This document shows, piece by piece, positions 23,701-34,190 of a DNA stretch of 64,000 bases. The notes under the pieces were generated by a model. The model did not search any database. It saw only the letters and a program-made list of their open reading frames with translations, and was not told the DNA's origin. The stretch is taken from the NCBI RefSeq assembly GCF_019649055.1, contig NW_026570221.1, positions 2,852,001 through 2,916,000 of the forward strand, given 5' to 3'. The stretch is from Paramacrobiotus metropolitanus. Its lineage: Eukaryota; Tardigrada; Eutardigrada; Parachela; Macrobiotidae. A program made the position numbers and the translations under genes. Every line of letters begins with the position of its first letter. Within the stretch, counting starts at the first letter, position 1.

Positions 23701-26700
23701 TGTAATCGTAGCTCGCATTTTCCAATTAAGATTTGTCATTATATTCAAAGTTATCAATAAAATATGAGCCATGCATCAAGGTAGGCCACAAAATCAAAAC
23801 TGATGGCAGTTTGAGCTATGGTTTACATATAAGACGTTACGGAAAAAGTAATCGGTTTAAAATCTTGGTTTAACTAGTTTAAGATTCTACGCTTTCGGCT
23901 GTGTAGGTAATTACTCTGGTGCTTACAATACTTTACAAAATTAACAAAATGTCGCTTAAGTTGTTTTTTGGTTTTCCACGCTTCGTTTCACACACCATTC
24001 TTACAAAATCGCCGATTTCGTTCAAAATTTACTTTCGTATAGTTTACCCTTTTCCAGCCGATTCTTCACCGGGCATTTAACAGAGCGGAAAAACTTGATG
24101 AAAATATCCAGCAAGCAATAATGCCAAAAGGTCCACTTGGAAAAATCTCCCGTAAACCAAAAAGTGTCACATTAAACTGCATGCCATCAGAGTGACTTCT
24201 GTAAACTTTGAAATAAACTTGCTTGAAATAGGCTAGACATGAAATAAGCTATAACACGGTAGCCACACAAAACACAGTTACGACAGCCGTTTTTACGGTA
24301 GCCACACAGAGTTTTAAAAAACTGAAAATTTCAGAAGTTTAACTGCCTAACTTAACGCAGGAACCATATCACAGCATAAAGCGCTTAAAGGTAACTTGGC
24401 AAACTGATTTAACTGCATAGCGGAGTTACTACGCCAACTGCGCGATTCTGAAATGCCTTAACTGGTAGCGCTGCAATAGCACGGTAACCACACTTCCGTG
24501 TAAAGGTCGCACAGTTAAATCACCACCGGCATCACTGAGGCACAACGTCCAGTTGCTTTGTGAGATGATAAAGACGCCCAGTCGTACACTCGTGTGAATC
24601 ACTGGGATTTTGCCACTACCCAACCTCGCAGATGGATGTTGTTTTCGTGATGATTTGCCATTTGCTAGAGCCGGAGGACAAGTAGTCAGAATTAGTACAC
24701 TATACTGTATGCCCGGCACACGTTTGCATTTAAGATTAAATAACCCTGCAGCTACAGATACGATTTGAGGTGACACAAAAAGATCAGAAAGCCAGGTTTT
24801 CTTGCAGCTGTTAAATACAGTTATTGCGAATATTTACTTTAAACGTTAGCTATGACGACACTGGGAATTGCACTAACACGAACATGCATTGAAACCAAGC
24901 AAAATAAAAAGTCGTAGAAATTGATTGAACGATGACAAAACTGGTAAAAATCCTATGGTTAGATAAAACGTGGCAGTGTAATCACGAAATAACAGAAACA
25001 CGAATAAGAGGCAGTCATAGTATTCCCTCGCTGAACGTGCTACCTAACATTTGGCTTTCGGTATCGCTGAGGTGTTAGTTTGTCGATAACACCTGGATCG
25101 ACTTTGGCCTTCTTATTAAGGAAAACGATTTCGCCAGTCTTAAAATCATAATGATCATTACCGGCATGGCGCCACCGCTTGAACCGGCCACAGAACAGCA
25201 CGACACGCTTGCTAAAAAACCTAAAATGATTGTACTAAGTAGTCCAACACAACCTCATTTCGATAATACAAATAGTACGGGAAATCATTACCACCTTTAC
25301 GAGCAGCAGAATTTGTTAATCTCAGAAATCAAATTCTGTACATGCTGCGACTGGAAACGTTAGGCCGCTAACAAAGAAACTTACTTTGAATATTCTTTAA
25401 GAAACTGTGACACAGCGCTCTTAAGAGCGAGTAATCATTCAATATGCCCGGCGGCGTGAATACTGATAACTTACGCATTTTACACTTTCATTAAAGTAAA
25501 AAGACAAACAGTGTTCAAAATGTCATGTATTTTCGTCGCACCAGGAGCAGACAGCTTCACCAACGGGAAAATAATTTGTGTTCGATACAAAACGAAAAAA
25601 TGCAAGAAACACCGTTTGAAACAGATCAACAGTTCGAAGTGAAAATGTGAAAAAGCCGACATTATGAATACTGAGTCTCCGCCTGTTAAATTTGTGTATG
25701 CGTATAAAAATACGCTGTTCGCAAAGGAAAGGAAAACAAAAAATGTAAACTATAAAACTGAACTAAAGCCACGAAAGAACGCTGTGCCGTTATTTAACGC
25801 TGTGCTGGTTGCTAGCCTTACCATCGTTTGTTAGAATTAAGATCATACGAGTAGAGCTACTAAAGCAGCGAATGCCGATCGGCAAACGTGCTTCGTCCTT
25901 ATTCCACATGCCATTTGTGAGATGGCATACTGTATGGAAACTGCATGGAAATTGGGCGCAAGGGAAATCAGCTCTGCGAAAATGTGATTGTTCTAGTTAT
26001 GTAACCGATTGCTAAACTTCGACGCACTCGCACTGCCTGCTTGCCTTCCCGAAGGAATCGGGCCCTGTTCATGCAAAACCACAAAGTCATTCTTTTTGGA
26101 ACCACAAAGGCATGAACAAGAACCGCGGCAAAGAATGGCGTTAAAAAGCTTTAGACGCGGCTATTAAGCAGTTTTTTCACAAAGTACTAATCGATACCGC
26201 ACAGTAACAATACCACGACTACGCTGAGCGAGTAATATATAAATCGGAAGAATTAAACAGCTATCGATTTGCTGAAGCCAGTTGAGGAAGTAATGTTGCC
26301 AGCAAAAGAAAGACAGAAGAAGAATGTCGACATGACGGCCAAAAGTCGAGTGTTGGAAGGTCGTCAGCTTCGACCCGTAGAATTTCCGGAGCCTCCTCGC
26401 AAGAAGCATGGGATGTACCTCAGATCACAGAGCCTGCGGAAACGATGCGGATCTAAGTTCAGTCCGACTTGTCCAGTCTACCGCGGTGTGAGCACAAAAG
26501 AGAACGGGGCTTTGCTAGAAGAAACCAGCAGCTTCACTTACGGATTCCGCCCTGGGAACTGCGGTTAGGCTAAGCCTTGGAGGAGCAATCGTCACTCCGC
26601 GCCGCTGCATCCGTGGCAGCTGGATGAATGCTCGAGGATAGCATCTCCTTAGATGCAGGAAGAGACGAGACAGGAAGCCCGGACACAGCAGCTTTAACGT

Positions 26701-28627
26701 TCTCTGCAGACGAGCATTCGCAACGACCGGAACAGAAACAGAGCTTTAACTACCGGGACTATCTCGAGCGAACGGCCAACGCCTCGGTGGCATGACGTTA
26801 GCTTCGTGGGGCAGATAAAGAATGATAAATCGGGATATGCATAAGTACAGTGGCCTTATTGCATATCGCGGCAACATCAGTGCGAACTGGAGAATCGGCT
26901 GCTGAGGCCAATCAGGACAAGGCAACGAAATACCAGAACATTCCCAGCTCCTCCCTGTTCTGCGCTTTGGGTTGGAAAACCCTGGAACCAAACGGAACGG
27001 AAGCTACACGCCTGCTTACGGAAGTGGGTACGAGGTACAGCAAGAAACCAGCAAAACACCGATGACCGGTATAAGTATTTGCGCCAGCGCATCAGCATAG
27101 AAACCCAGCGCGGGAAAGCGGCTTAGGTTCAGCGGCCATCTCAACCAGGAGCAAATTTAAATCAGTTGTTCTGCGTTCTGTGGCCTCACGCGATTGCTGT
27201 TTTCTGGTTGAGAGTGTTGTGCTTTGATGGTAATTGTTTTTCCATAAGCCGAATGGGCAAAATATAAAACATAACCGTACTTTGCGATTACTTTATTCGA
27301 CTAGTTGTTTCGAATGATGATATGCTTTGTAAATATGCTTGTTCGTAGTATACGAAATATACTTTCCCCACTTTTGTATTGGTACTTTGAGGTGGTTTCT
27401 GCTTATGAAACTTGCTTTCAGTTTTCCATATCCTAAGATTCCGGACAAGGCTTCTAAGTTCTGCTTGCGTCATAATGCGATCAATAATTTATTTAATGCT
27501 TTATTGCAAAGAATTAACTGCGCCATCTTAATGAACTCATCACAGTGAAAAAGATGTACGTTTGAATTTTCACGGAAGATGGGGACGTCTGCGTCCTAAA
27601 TTCGCCTATTATGGTAATGCGAGTCTGCGAGGGCTGTTGTTTGCCAGTAGCTATTCTGTGCGGTGGAGCAGTCGAGATTTTATCTCAAATACAAAATAGG
27701 GAAGCCTGCCAAGGCGTCGCTTGGTATGCATGACCTTCACCGTCCGCTGTTGTTCACGGTGCTTCGCGTTTTTAATTTTGCTAGTGCAATACGCATGATC
27801 TTTAATACTGAATACAGAATAATGAGACACTTATTGCCTTCGTGCTACAAGGCGACACCGCTTTTACAGCAGAGAACACTAAATATCATTGCAGCGTTAA
27901 TACAAGACTGAAACCAACGTGCACTTTAAAACACCCAACGCACATCATTATCTTTCACAGAAAGCACAACGGTTTGCCGAAACGGTCAACAAAAAGCCAG
28001 ACAGTTTACAAAAAAAAGACGGGAGAGTTTTGAAACAAAGCTTGAGAATGATGTAGTAAAAATTGATGCAGTAAATGGTCGAGAAACCATGAAGTGAGTA
28101 ATATTTGATCTTCGCCACTTTTTCATCCATTGAACGTCCATCCGCCGCGTTTTATACGCAGTAAACGGCGAGCTTCCAAATCTGAATCCAACCGTTTCCC
28201 CAAGGAGCCAGGAAACGTTGACAATACGATCAATCCATCCTACGGGTTGGGTCAGCCAGTTCGACATTGTCCAATCTGGAGAATATTCATAAAAGGATTC
28301 CGCACGAAAAGGACTGGTCAGGCTGTTGTTGTCAATTTTGCCCCAATTAAAAGTTATCAGCGCAGCACAATCGCACAGTTAATGTCTGTTGATAAAAAGT
28401 GCAAAAAATTGTCGCATTGAGCACGCTCTAAGCCGTCCTTGTTGTTTTTCACAGACAACCCAACAGGTCGACAGCGCGTTATTGTGCAGTTAAATTGCTT
28501 GTAACGTCGTTCAAGGTTCGACATGTTTTCACGGTTTGAAATTCTAAAAAAATTGAAAGTTTTGTCAGAGCGGGATCCGCTCTCCATAGTATCGCTCGAC
28601 AGAAGATTTCAATAGATTTGTATGCTT

Positions 28628-28699
28628 TGCCGATAGGCTAGTGGTGCCTCTCTCGGCCTTAGATTATGGAGGTTGTGGGTCCGATTCCCGCAATCGGCA
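28628..28699 (+). mobile_element. tRNA-derived SINE head or tRNA pseudogene
   Basis: TGCCGAT at 28,628 pairs perfectly with ATCGGCA at 28,693-28,699. A T-arm (GTGGG, loop TCCGATT, CCCGC) occupies 28,675-28,691 and a D-arm-like GGC-TAGTGGT-GCC is at 28,636-28,648. TAGGCTAGTGG resembles a pol III A box and GGTCCGATTCC a B box. No clean anticodon stem can be formed and spacing between stems is non-standard, so a functional tRNA is unlikely. Sequence 3' of it (T-run, then GAGTGTCTGTGTGAGCC) could be the SINE body. Confidence 0.5.
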
Positions 28700-29547
28700 G
28701 ATTTTTTGCGAGTGTCTGTGTGAGCCTAGCCCAGCCCTTTTAGTTTGTTTAGGGGGTGATTCCTTTAATTTTTAGCAGCGGATGTAGCCAAACTCGTACA
28801 TCTTGCCGCACATATAATTACACTTGTGTTTATTTGATACATATTACAACACTCAACAATTATGTCATTGTGGACTCTGAATCTATTTTTTAAAATCTAC
28901 ATTGTTACATTTTTAAAGCCGAGTAACATAAATATTGCGAAGCAAACGGAATTCCCATTACGGACGCTTACGCAACAGCGCAGCAGTCTTCGAGAAGACA
29001 ACTCATGAAACTTCACATTTGCGTTGACGGATAATCGGTTCTTTCGGCATCCGGTTACCGCTTTGTAGTTAGACAAACTTGAATGCCGTCCGGTCCGGTA
29101 TTTTCTCGATGGAGTAGCAGTATTGCATAAGTGCTCTTAAAATATCCGCAATCAAGAGTTGCCCGCGCAGGACATGTTGCTATAAATGCGCCGATGAAAT
29201 TCGGTTTTCACCAGTCGTTTATTGCACAGCATGCCGAGAGCCGCACGTTCTCCTTGCAATAAATGTTGCTTGTCGTTTGCGCAAAATCGGGCAGCTGAAG
29301 AATCGCTCTAACACTGAGCTAACGTGGAGCTATTAGGTAAGCAAAATATTTCGTTTCGCAGTCGCATGATCTTCGATCAATTAGCATAGACAGATTTCAC
29401 TTTGAGTTAAATATTTAAGATCATGCAAGTTTATCAGGACTTTCAAAGTATTTTGTACAGGTTCTGATTCCCTGCTAAATGTTGAATCCCCTGACAGCTA
29501 GTATATGTACTTCTGCGGCAAGTAGGGCGTGCCCAGCCCGCACCCGG

Positions 29548-30182
29548 ACATTTAGGAATGTGACATTTCGCCGCAAATAAATTCGAAGCACGACTTCTCA
29601 CCGCGAAGATATTTCGCCGCGGGACATTCTAACGCTCTGAGACTTCGGTTAGGGACAATTAGCATTGAGACATTTAGACTTTGCGATATTGTGACGCAAG
29701 ACGTCCGATCGCAGACACTTCGCCGCAGAAGCATTTGACACGCTTAATTTTTGCAGGTTTTCCGGGTTTCTTCGGAGGTTTTCTTAAGTCTTTTGGGCTT
29801 CTTAAGCTGTTCTAAGGCTATTCTTAGTTTAGCTCTTGGTTATTCATAGGCTATTCTTAGGTTATTCGTAGGTTATTCTTAGGTTTAACAGGTTATTCTT
29901 AGGTTTCTTAGGTCATTCTTAGGTTTCTTGAGGTTTTCTTATGGTTCTTAGCCTTCATATTTTGAATTTTTTCCTGCTCAAATGGACTTTTCGTCGAAAC
30001 AGCCCTGCGGCGAAATGTCTCGGCATCGAAAACGGCCGGACGACGAAATGTCTCGCGGCGTAATGTCCTGCCGGTTAAATGTCCGGCGACGAACTGTCGC
30101 AAGGTGAGATGACCATGCGGCGAAATGTCTGCGACCAAAAGTCCTGCGACAAGTTTTCGGCGGCGAAATGCCGCGGTGCCGA
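29548..30182. mobile_element. Foldback-type element 1 with ATTTCGCCGC arms and TTCTTAGG core
   Basis: The left arm (about 29,548-29,750) holds degenerate copies of (G)ACATTTCGCCGC on the plus strand. The right arm (about 29,990-30,182) holds the reverse complement, GCGGCGAAATGTC, repeated many times. The centre (about 29,755-29,945) is an irregular tandem array of GGTTATTCTTA/GGTTTCTTA. Inverted arrays of a short unit around a simple core are the architecture of foldback elements. No ORF of note and no target duplication was identified. The same core with different arms occurs at 51,897-52,245. Confidence 0.65.
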
Positions 30183-30739
30183 GCAGCCTGAGCACCGAAA
30201 CACCGACTGTGAAAAAACCTTACATTCTTTAGAACAAAATAAAGAACTTTTTTGAAATTTGCCTAGCGTTTCCTTAAACTGCCGGATCGCTGTTTAAAGT
30301 GTAAATTTCTTTCTTCCTTTCTCAGGGTCATAGTTTGATTATTCGATGCTAAACAACCGCGGCAGATGGCCGGCGCTACTGCCACCGTTAATGCTACAGC
30401 GGCATTTCCGGCGTCCGCCTTCGCCCGCAATCCCCTGTTTGCACTGGCACTGAGTACTTGGGTGTATTCCAGCTTCATAACTACACTCCAGCATTTCAAA
30501 AATTCTCGTTGTGCGGTGCGGTTTCGACGCCACAGCCGCGCTTTCCTTGCCGCGGATTAACTGGCAAAAGCGGATGTTCCGTAGTATACGACATAATACA
30601 GCTAATGGTAATTGAAGTCGATTAATGTCCCTTCGCGCAGGCATCTACATCTGTGTATTGCCTATCGCTGAATAAGACAGATTGATGCTGGTCGATTATT
30701 TGACAGCAATCGGTAATATAATAATAATCCTTTACTTAC

Positions 30740-31226
30740 CCTCTTATTAGCACCACGAGGTTTTGTGGATTCGCTCGTGGCGCCTTGGTCATAAACAGCG
30801 TCATTCAGCACGACACTTCCGTCCGGCACAGGAATCTTATGCTCTGTAAGAGTAGTCTCTAGCTTGTGGATCCTTTCACGGCTTGCGGCCAGCTGTTGGA
30901 TTAGCGCGGCTCTTGTCTGCAACGGATCAGAAACCTTAACAAAACTGTCAGCAGACACATAGTGCTGTGGGGTTGCCCGCCAGTACCGAGGCCGCTTTTC
31001 CATCGATCGTTTTCTGCTGGCTCATAGTCTTTACGGTGGAGGGCTTCTTTTTGGGCATCTTTTTGGGATTCTTATCCTCAACTGAAGGTTTACTCTCTCG
31101 AACCCCACAAACAGCCCGCAGAAATTTATCTGTGATTGATTTGCCGCTTTTCTTCGTCCGGACGTTGTTTTCGCTAGCGCTCTTGCAACAACAACACATT
31201 CGAAAAATTTGTAATAACACCAACAA
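30740..31226 (-). CDS. Unrecognised spliced minus-strand gene, two overlapping frames
   Basis: One frame (ATG at 31,003) encodes about 88 residues ending exactly at a GTAAGT donor (exon end 30,740). It contains a likely coiled coil around LAASRERIHKLETTLTEH. A second frame upstream (from about 31,199) encodes MCCCCKSASENN followed by a Lys-rich stretch (KNPKKMPKKKPS) and overlaps the start of the first by about 50 nt. Either these are two genes or one gene with a +1 disruption near 31,000. The four consecutive Cys near the start could be lipid-modified. No family recognised. It lies just downstream of the next minus-strand gene (stop at 31,258) in a tight array. The next exon to the left was not resolved. 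Confidence 0.45.
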
Positions 31227-31257
31227 AATGCATATCTACCTTGGTACTGCCAGGCGG

Positions 31258-31960
31258 TTAATAATCTTCAGGTAACAATGCATCCCGTTTGGGATACCAG
31301 TTCAGCTGAATAAGGCCTCTGTTCGCATCAGTGCGTGTCCATTCATCCACGCTTTCTTTGTCTATTTCTCCCTTGGAAGCATCCTTTCAACATCCTTGCA
31401 GTAGCGATACTTCAATCGCACACTAGGCAGCTGATTGGCAGCAAACTCCTGCGCATACAAAATCTAATCGCTATACAGAGCTGCTGTTCACGATCCCTAT
31501 CTGAATCCGGAAATCGACCCAAATAAAAGTCCACGGCGGAACCGCTGTATCAGCTATTAGGCTCCGTCCCAGCTTCACCGCACAGAGGACAAAAATAGTA
31601 GCGCCAGCTCTCGCCGGTAAGTTTTTTCAGATCGCTCATATCATGTTAAGGACTCTCGAACGAAAAAAATTAAGACAATTATCATTTTGAAAAATGTTTT
31701 AAGCAAGAGAATTACCTTCGGCTCCTTTGGTAACTCTGGTCGCCCCCAAACGTACGTGGCCTGCTGTGCGGCGAAGTAACTCCCATACTCAAGCCGCTTT
31801 TCCTGATAAGTAGACGAAACACAAATAAATAACACATTAGCGATCACTGATACATTTTCTCACTCCTATTTCAGCCGGATCCTCTTCGGCATTATTAAAG
31901 GCCTCAGTAGACCCATTGTCCGATCTGTTCGATGGGGATGCGGGTCCGTTGCACTGGCGA
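31258..31960 (-). pseudogene. Unrecognised spliced gene with Cys-ribbon-like motif, disrupted
   Basis: A well-supported exon, 31,802-31,716, is exactly 29 codons (including GSYFAAQQATYVWGRPELPK) between CTTATCAG and GTAATT. It joins in phase over a 61-nt intron to the exon ending at 31,864 (NGSTEAFNNAEEDPAEIG). Further left, frames with SWRYYFCPLCGEAG (a CxxC zinc-ribbon half), FAANQLPSVRLKYRYCKDVE and ANRGLIQLNWYPKRDALLPE succeed each other to a stop at 31,258, but with a TGA and frame changes between them. Amino-acid composition and splice sites argue for a formerly functional protein. The family is unknown to me. Its position beside polymerase B debris allows a Polinton origin but does not prove it. 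Confidence 0.5.
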
Positions 31961-32178
31961 AAGCTGTTTTGTTTGGGTTACAGATGTTGCGTTTCTGAGA
32001 AGCGGTGCAAAGCCACGCAAGCATATCCATTCTTCCCCTGATCGGAAAAAAATGGAGCAAGTCCATTGTGCAAGTGAGTGTTGGAACGAATTTATGCCTG
32101 CCCGCCTGCCTTGTCCTTGGCAAATGCCACAACGCCGTTTACAAAAAATAAGAAAGCATGGAAAGCCCTAATTAACAG

Positions 32179-32650
32179 GTGTTGCAAACGCTTGCAAAAC
32201 GAAGCGGAAGAATTGGTAAAACATCCTGGTCTTACGGTCGAAGATAAGTTTGGGATTGCGGATAACCCTCGATTTGAAGCTACAGTGCTGAAGAACTTCT
32301 ATGTTAAGGTGAGTTCCGCCTCCACCTTGAACCAAGTGATTGCCCGCCATCCTAAGGAGCGTATCAACCGTAAGATAATCTTTATCCTAAACGAGAACGA
32401 TCCTTTCGACCTTATTACGAAACCGTCAGGATTTCACAGGCGTGGCCACTACTGTCACGAATGTGAACTTTCACACGACACCAAAGAGCGAAACAGAAGC
32501 AAAGCGATTTGCAATGGATTTTATCGCGGTAAAGACAATTGTGGTAAGGAGGAGAAGGATTTTCGTAGCAACTGTGCCCACACCTTTAACAATAGAGAAT
32601 GCCTGGAACTACATGAAAAGCCTGCATTGTACTGCATGATTTCCTCTTAG
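32179..32650 (+). pseudogene. Polinton-type DNA polymerase B N-terminal Cys-rich fragment
   Basis: Starts after an AACAG acceptor and runs open to TAG at 32,648. Its plan matches the region before Exo I in DNA_pol_B_2 proteins: a basic helical stretch (CCKRLQNEAEELVKH), RKIIFILNENDPFDLITK (family pattern I.L......YD.I), then HYCHECELSHDTKERNRSKA with further Cys/His pairs (CNGFYRGKDNC, CAHTFNNRECLELHEK). Exo I and everything downstream are absent; 32,651-32,860 is ambiguous. This is a third, separate polymerase fragment in the window, covering a part not visible in the other two, so pieces could derive from one broken family. It overlaps no well-supported minus-strand exon. Confidence 0.6.
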
Positions 32651-32881
32651 TAATCCCTGAGGCGCACATCTGCAATACGTGTGTTTTATTCTGGGTGCTA
32701 AATTATCACAATTTGCACCAAACTCCAAACTCATTGTTGGTTATGCATTTTCAGTCATTACAAATGTTACGTTCCAGCTGCACGTACTAATTGTACGCGA
32801 TAATTCCACTGCAAGGCATCCGGCGAGTGGGTATCTAAACCATAAATCGATGCACGAGTGAGTGAAGAGGTTCCCGTTGAT

Positions 32882-33233
32882 TTATCGAACCTCTTCCTTA
32901 CGAATCGTCGCACAGTCAAAGACGTTGTTGAAGTGCGAGATCTCGAATCGATATGTCCGATTCAACCAGATGAGAATCTCCTGGCGGGACATGGCATACC
33001 GTGCATGGTAAAGAATAGCGCGGATCGCGCAGTACAGTTTTCCATAGCTGTCAACATCTTTTTTCTTTTCGATGATCGCGCACGTGCTCACTAACCTTCA
33101 ATACGAAGCGCCCATCTCTTGCCGTTTTCTTTACCAAAAAACCATCAATCAGTCGGTCTTCGACAAACGCTTTCACTTGTTCCGTAGTAGACTCGGTATG
33201 TGCCTCCTCCAGAAACTTAAACGTGTTGGGCAT
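32882..33233 (-). CDS. Small spliced gene, family unknown
   Basis: Exon 1 (33,233-33,096) runs from ATG through 46 codons (MPNTFKFLEEAHTESTTEQV onward) to GTTAGT. A 48-nt intron ends in TTGACAG, and exon 2 begins at 33,047. The phase-0 continuation reads LWKTVLRDPRYSLPCTVCHV and stops before 32,900. An alternative frame to 32,882 reads AILYHARYAMSRQEILIWLN with helical, winged-helix-like periodicity. Both are plausible and a one-base disruption may separate them. The start codon lies 2 nt after the stop of the upstream 56-codon ORF, so the two may be a broken single frame. No recognised family. Confidence 0.4.
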
Positions 33234-33235
33234 AT

Positions 33236-33406
33236 CTAAGTATTATCCTTGAATATATGCTTCAAGAGAGAGGCCTGAATTGCGGTGCGCATTGCCGAAC
33301 GGCGTCGAGTTTTCTCCGTCTGTCCGGGCTCCAGCGGTTTCTCCATTATCTCTTCCATATCCCGCTGTGCCCTTTGCTTCCAGTAGACGTCCAGTTGATC
33401 GGACAT
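33236..33406 (-). CDS. 56-codon charged ORF, repeated at 40.69 kb
   Basis: ATG at 33,406 to TAG at 33,236; highly charged (MSDQLDVYWKQRAQRDMEEI, then a TEKTRRRS segment). A diverged copy of the start, MSDQLDNYWK, is encoded on the minus strand near 40,690 within a homologous repeat, where it is truncated by a stop. The start being conserved in two diverged copies suggests it once encoded a real protein of a mobile element. No family recognised. Confidence 0.45.
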   Translation of the reverse strand: MSDQLDVYWKQRAQRDMEEIMEKPLEPGQTEKTRRRSAMRTAIQASLLKHIFKDNT

Positions 33407-34190
33407 TCTTGAAATGAAATGGGTTAATAATGAATTAAATTGAGATATGAATTCAATCCTCCTCCGAAATGATAAAGATATGCAGTAAATTTGGTTCTGT
33501 ACGACTAGTGAAAATGAGAAACCTAAAATTTGAAATTTCCACTTTCCTATGCGGTATCGAATCGCATATCTACCGCCTCAGTCTTGCAGCCTATTGACGG
33601 ACCGTGTCGCATCCGTCATTTTGTACCGTGTGCGTTGTCCCGGTTGTTTCTACTTACAGCACTCCATCATTTTATTGAATCCCTACGAGGAGGGAACAAG
33701 CATCTTCGGTAGCGCGTTCGAATAGTCAAGACACTTTGAACACTCGTGTGGCTTCAAATCTGCCTTAACAGTCAACCGCGGAGGGCTGGCAATCCACGTT
33801 TAACTTGGCCACTGTCAATCAGGGCACCCATCCACGGTTGACGGTGAGGTGCACGCAGATAGGCAACATTCCACGGATGGCTGTTAAGTGAATTATGCTG
33901 TCGCACACTTGACGAACAGTGTTCAAAGTGTCTTGACTATTGGAACGCGCTACCGAAGATGCTTGTTCCCTCCTCGTATCGAGAACTGAAAATATTTTGT
34001 TTCGTTCCTTAAAGTTTTACATTTCGACTCCTTTTGTTTGGTTTTGAACGCAAACCGCTGTTTGAATATTTGAATTCTTATCTGGTTTAATTTCGAAAAA
34101 TTTGGCTTGTCGCCTGTCAGCCGCTTAGCTGGCGATTACCCACATTTCTGCCTCAGCCCTATTGGTTCGAGCACGCAGTCTGTGAGCTGA
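33370..34190 (-). repeat. Dispersed element end, copy A
   Basis: Shares ordered similarity with 40,640-41,180: the MSDQLD start region, an A+T-rich stretch with GGTTCTGTACGACTAGTGAA (copy B: GGTCCTGTCTAACTAGTCAA), and a distal block CTGTCAGCCGCTTAGCTGGC..TTCGAGCACGC. The similarity ends near 34,190 and 41,160, which may mark an element terminus. Copy A is interrupted by a MITE at 33,684-33,978. Confidence 0.6.
33684..33978. mobile_element. TA-flanked MITE with about 59-bp terminal inverted repeats
   Basis: The ends begin CGAGGAGGGAACAAGCATCT at 33,686 and close with the complement at 33,976. About 59 bp per arm match with one mismatch, flanked by TA on both sides (33,684-33,685 and 33,977-33,978). 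The size of 291 bp and absence of ORFs fit a Tc1/mariner-derived MITE. The near-perfect arms suggest recent insertion, younger than the host repeat copy it interrupts. Confidence 0.9.

Larger units (their letters stand above)
17278..28627. other. Long region without recognisable genes
   Basis: Besides the repeats listed separately, I find only unassigned short ORFs, such as 20,241-20,552 plus, 24,429-24,776 minus and 26,269-26,568 plus. Positions 26,260-27,070 are more G+C-rich, with longer open stretches on both strands but no motif. An imperfect hairpin with GGATTATTA arms lies at 22,189-22,239. The region is probably decayed repeats and intergenic DNA. Confidence 0.45.

Noticed and set aside
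28628-28699. Functional tRNA gene
   Set aside because: No anticodon stem-loop can be formed and the spacing between acceptor and D-arm is non-canonical, so it is treated as a SINE head or pseudogene.
30263-30644. Overlapping minus-strand ORFs rich in Ala/Gly/Cys
   Set aside because: Two frames over CpG-rich DNA are equally open and neither shows a motif or clear splice join to the exon at 30,740.
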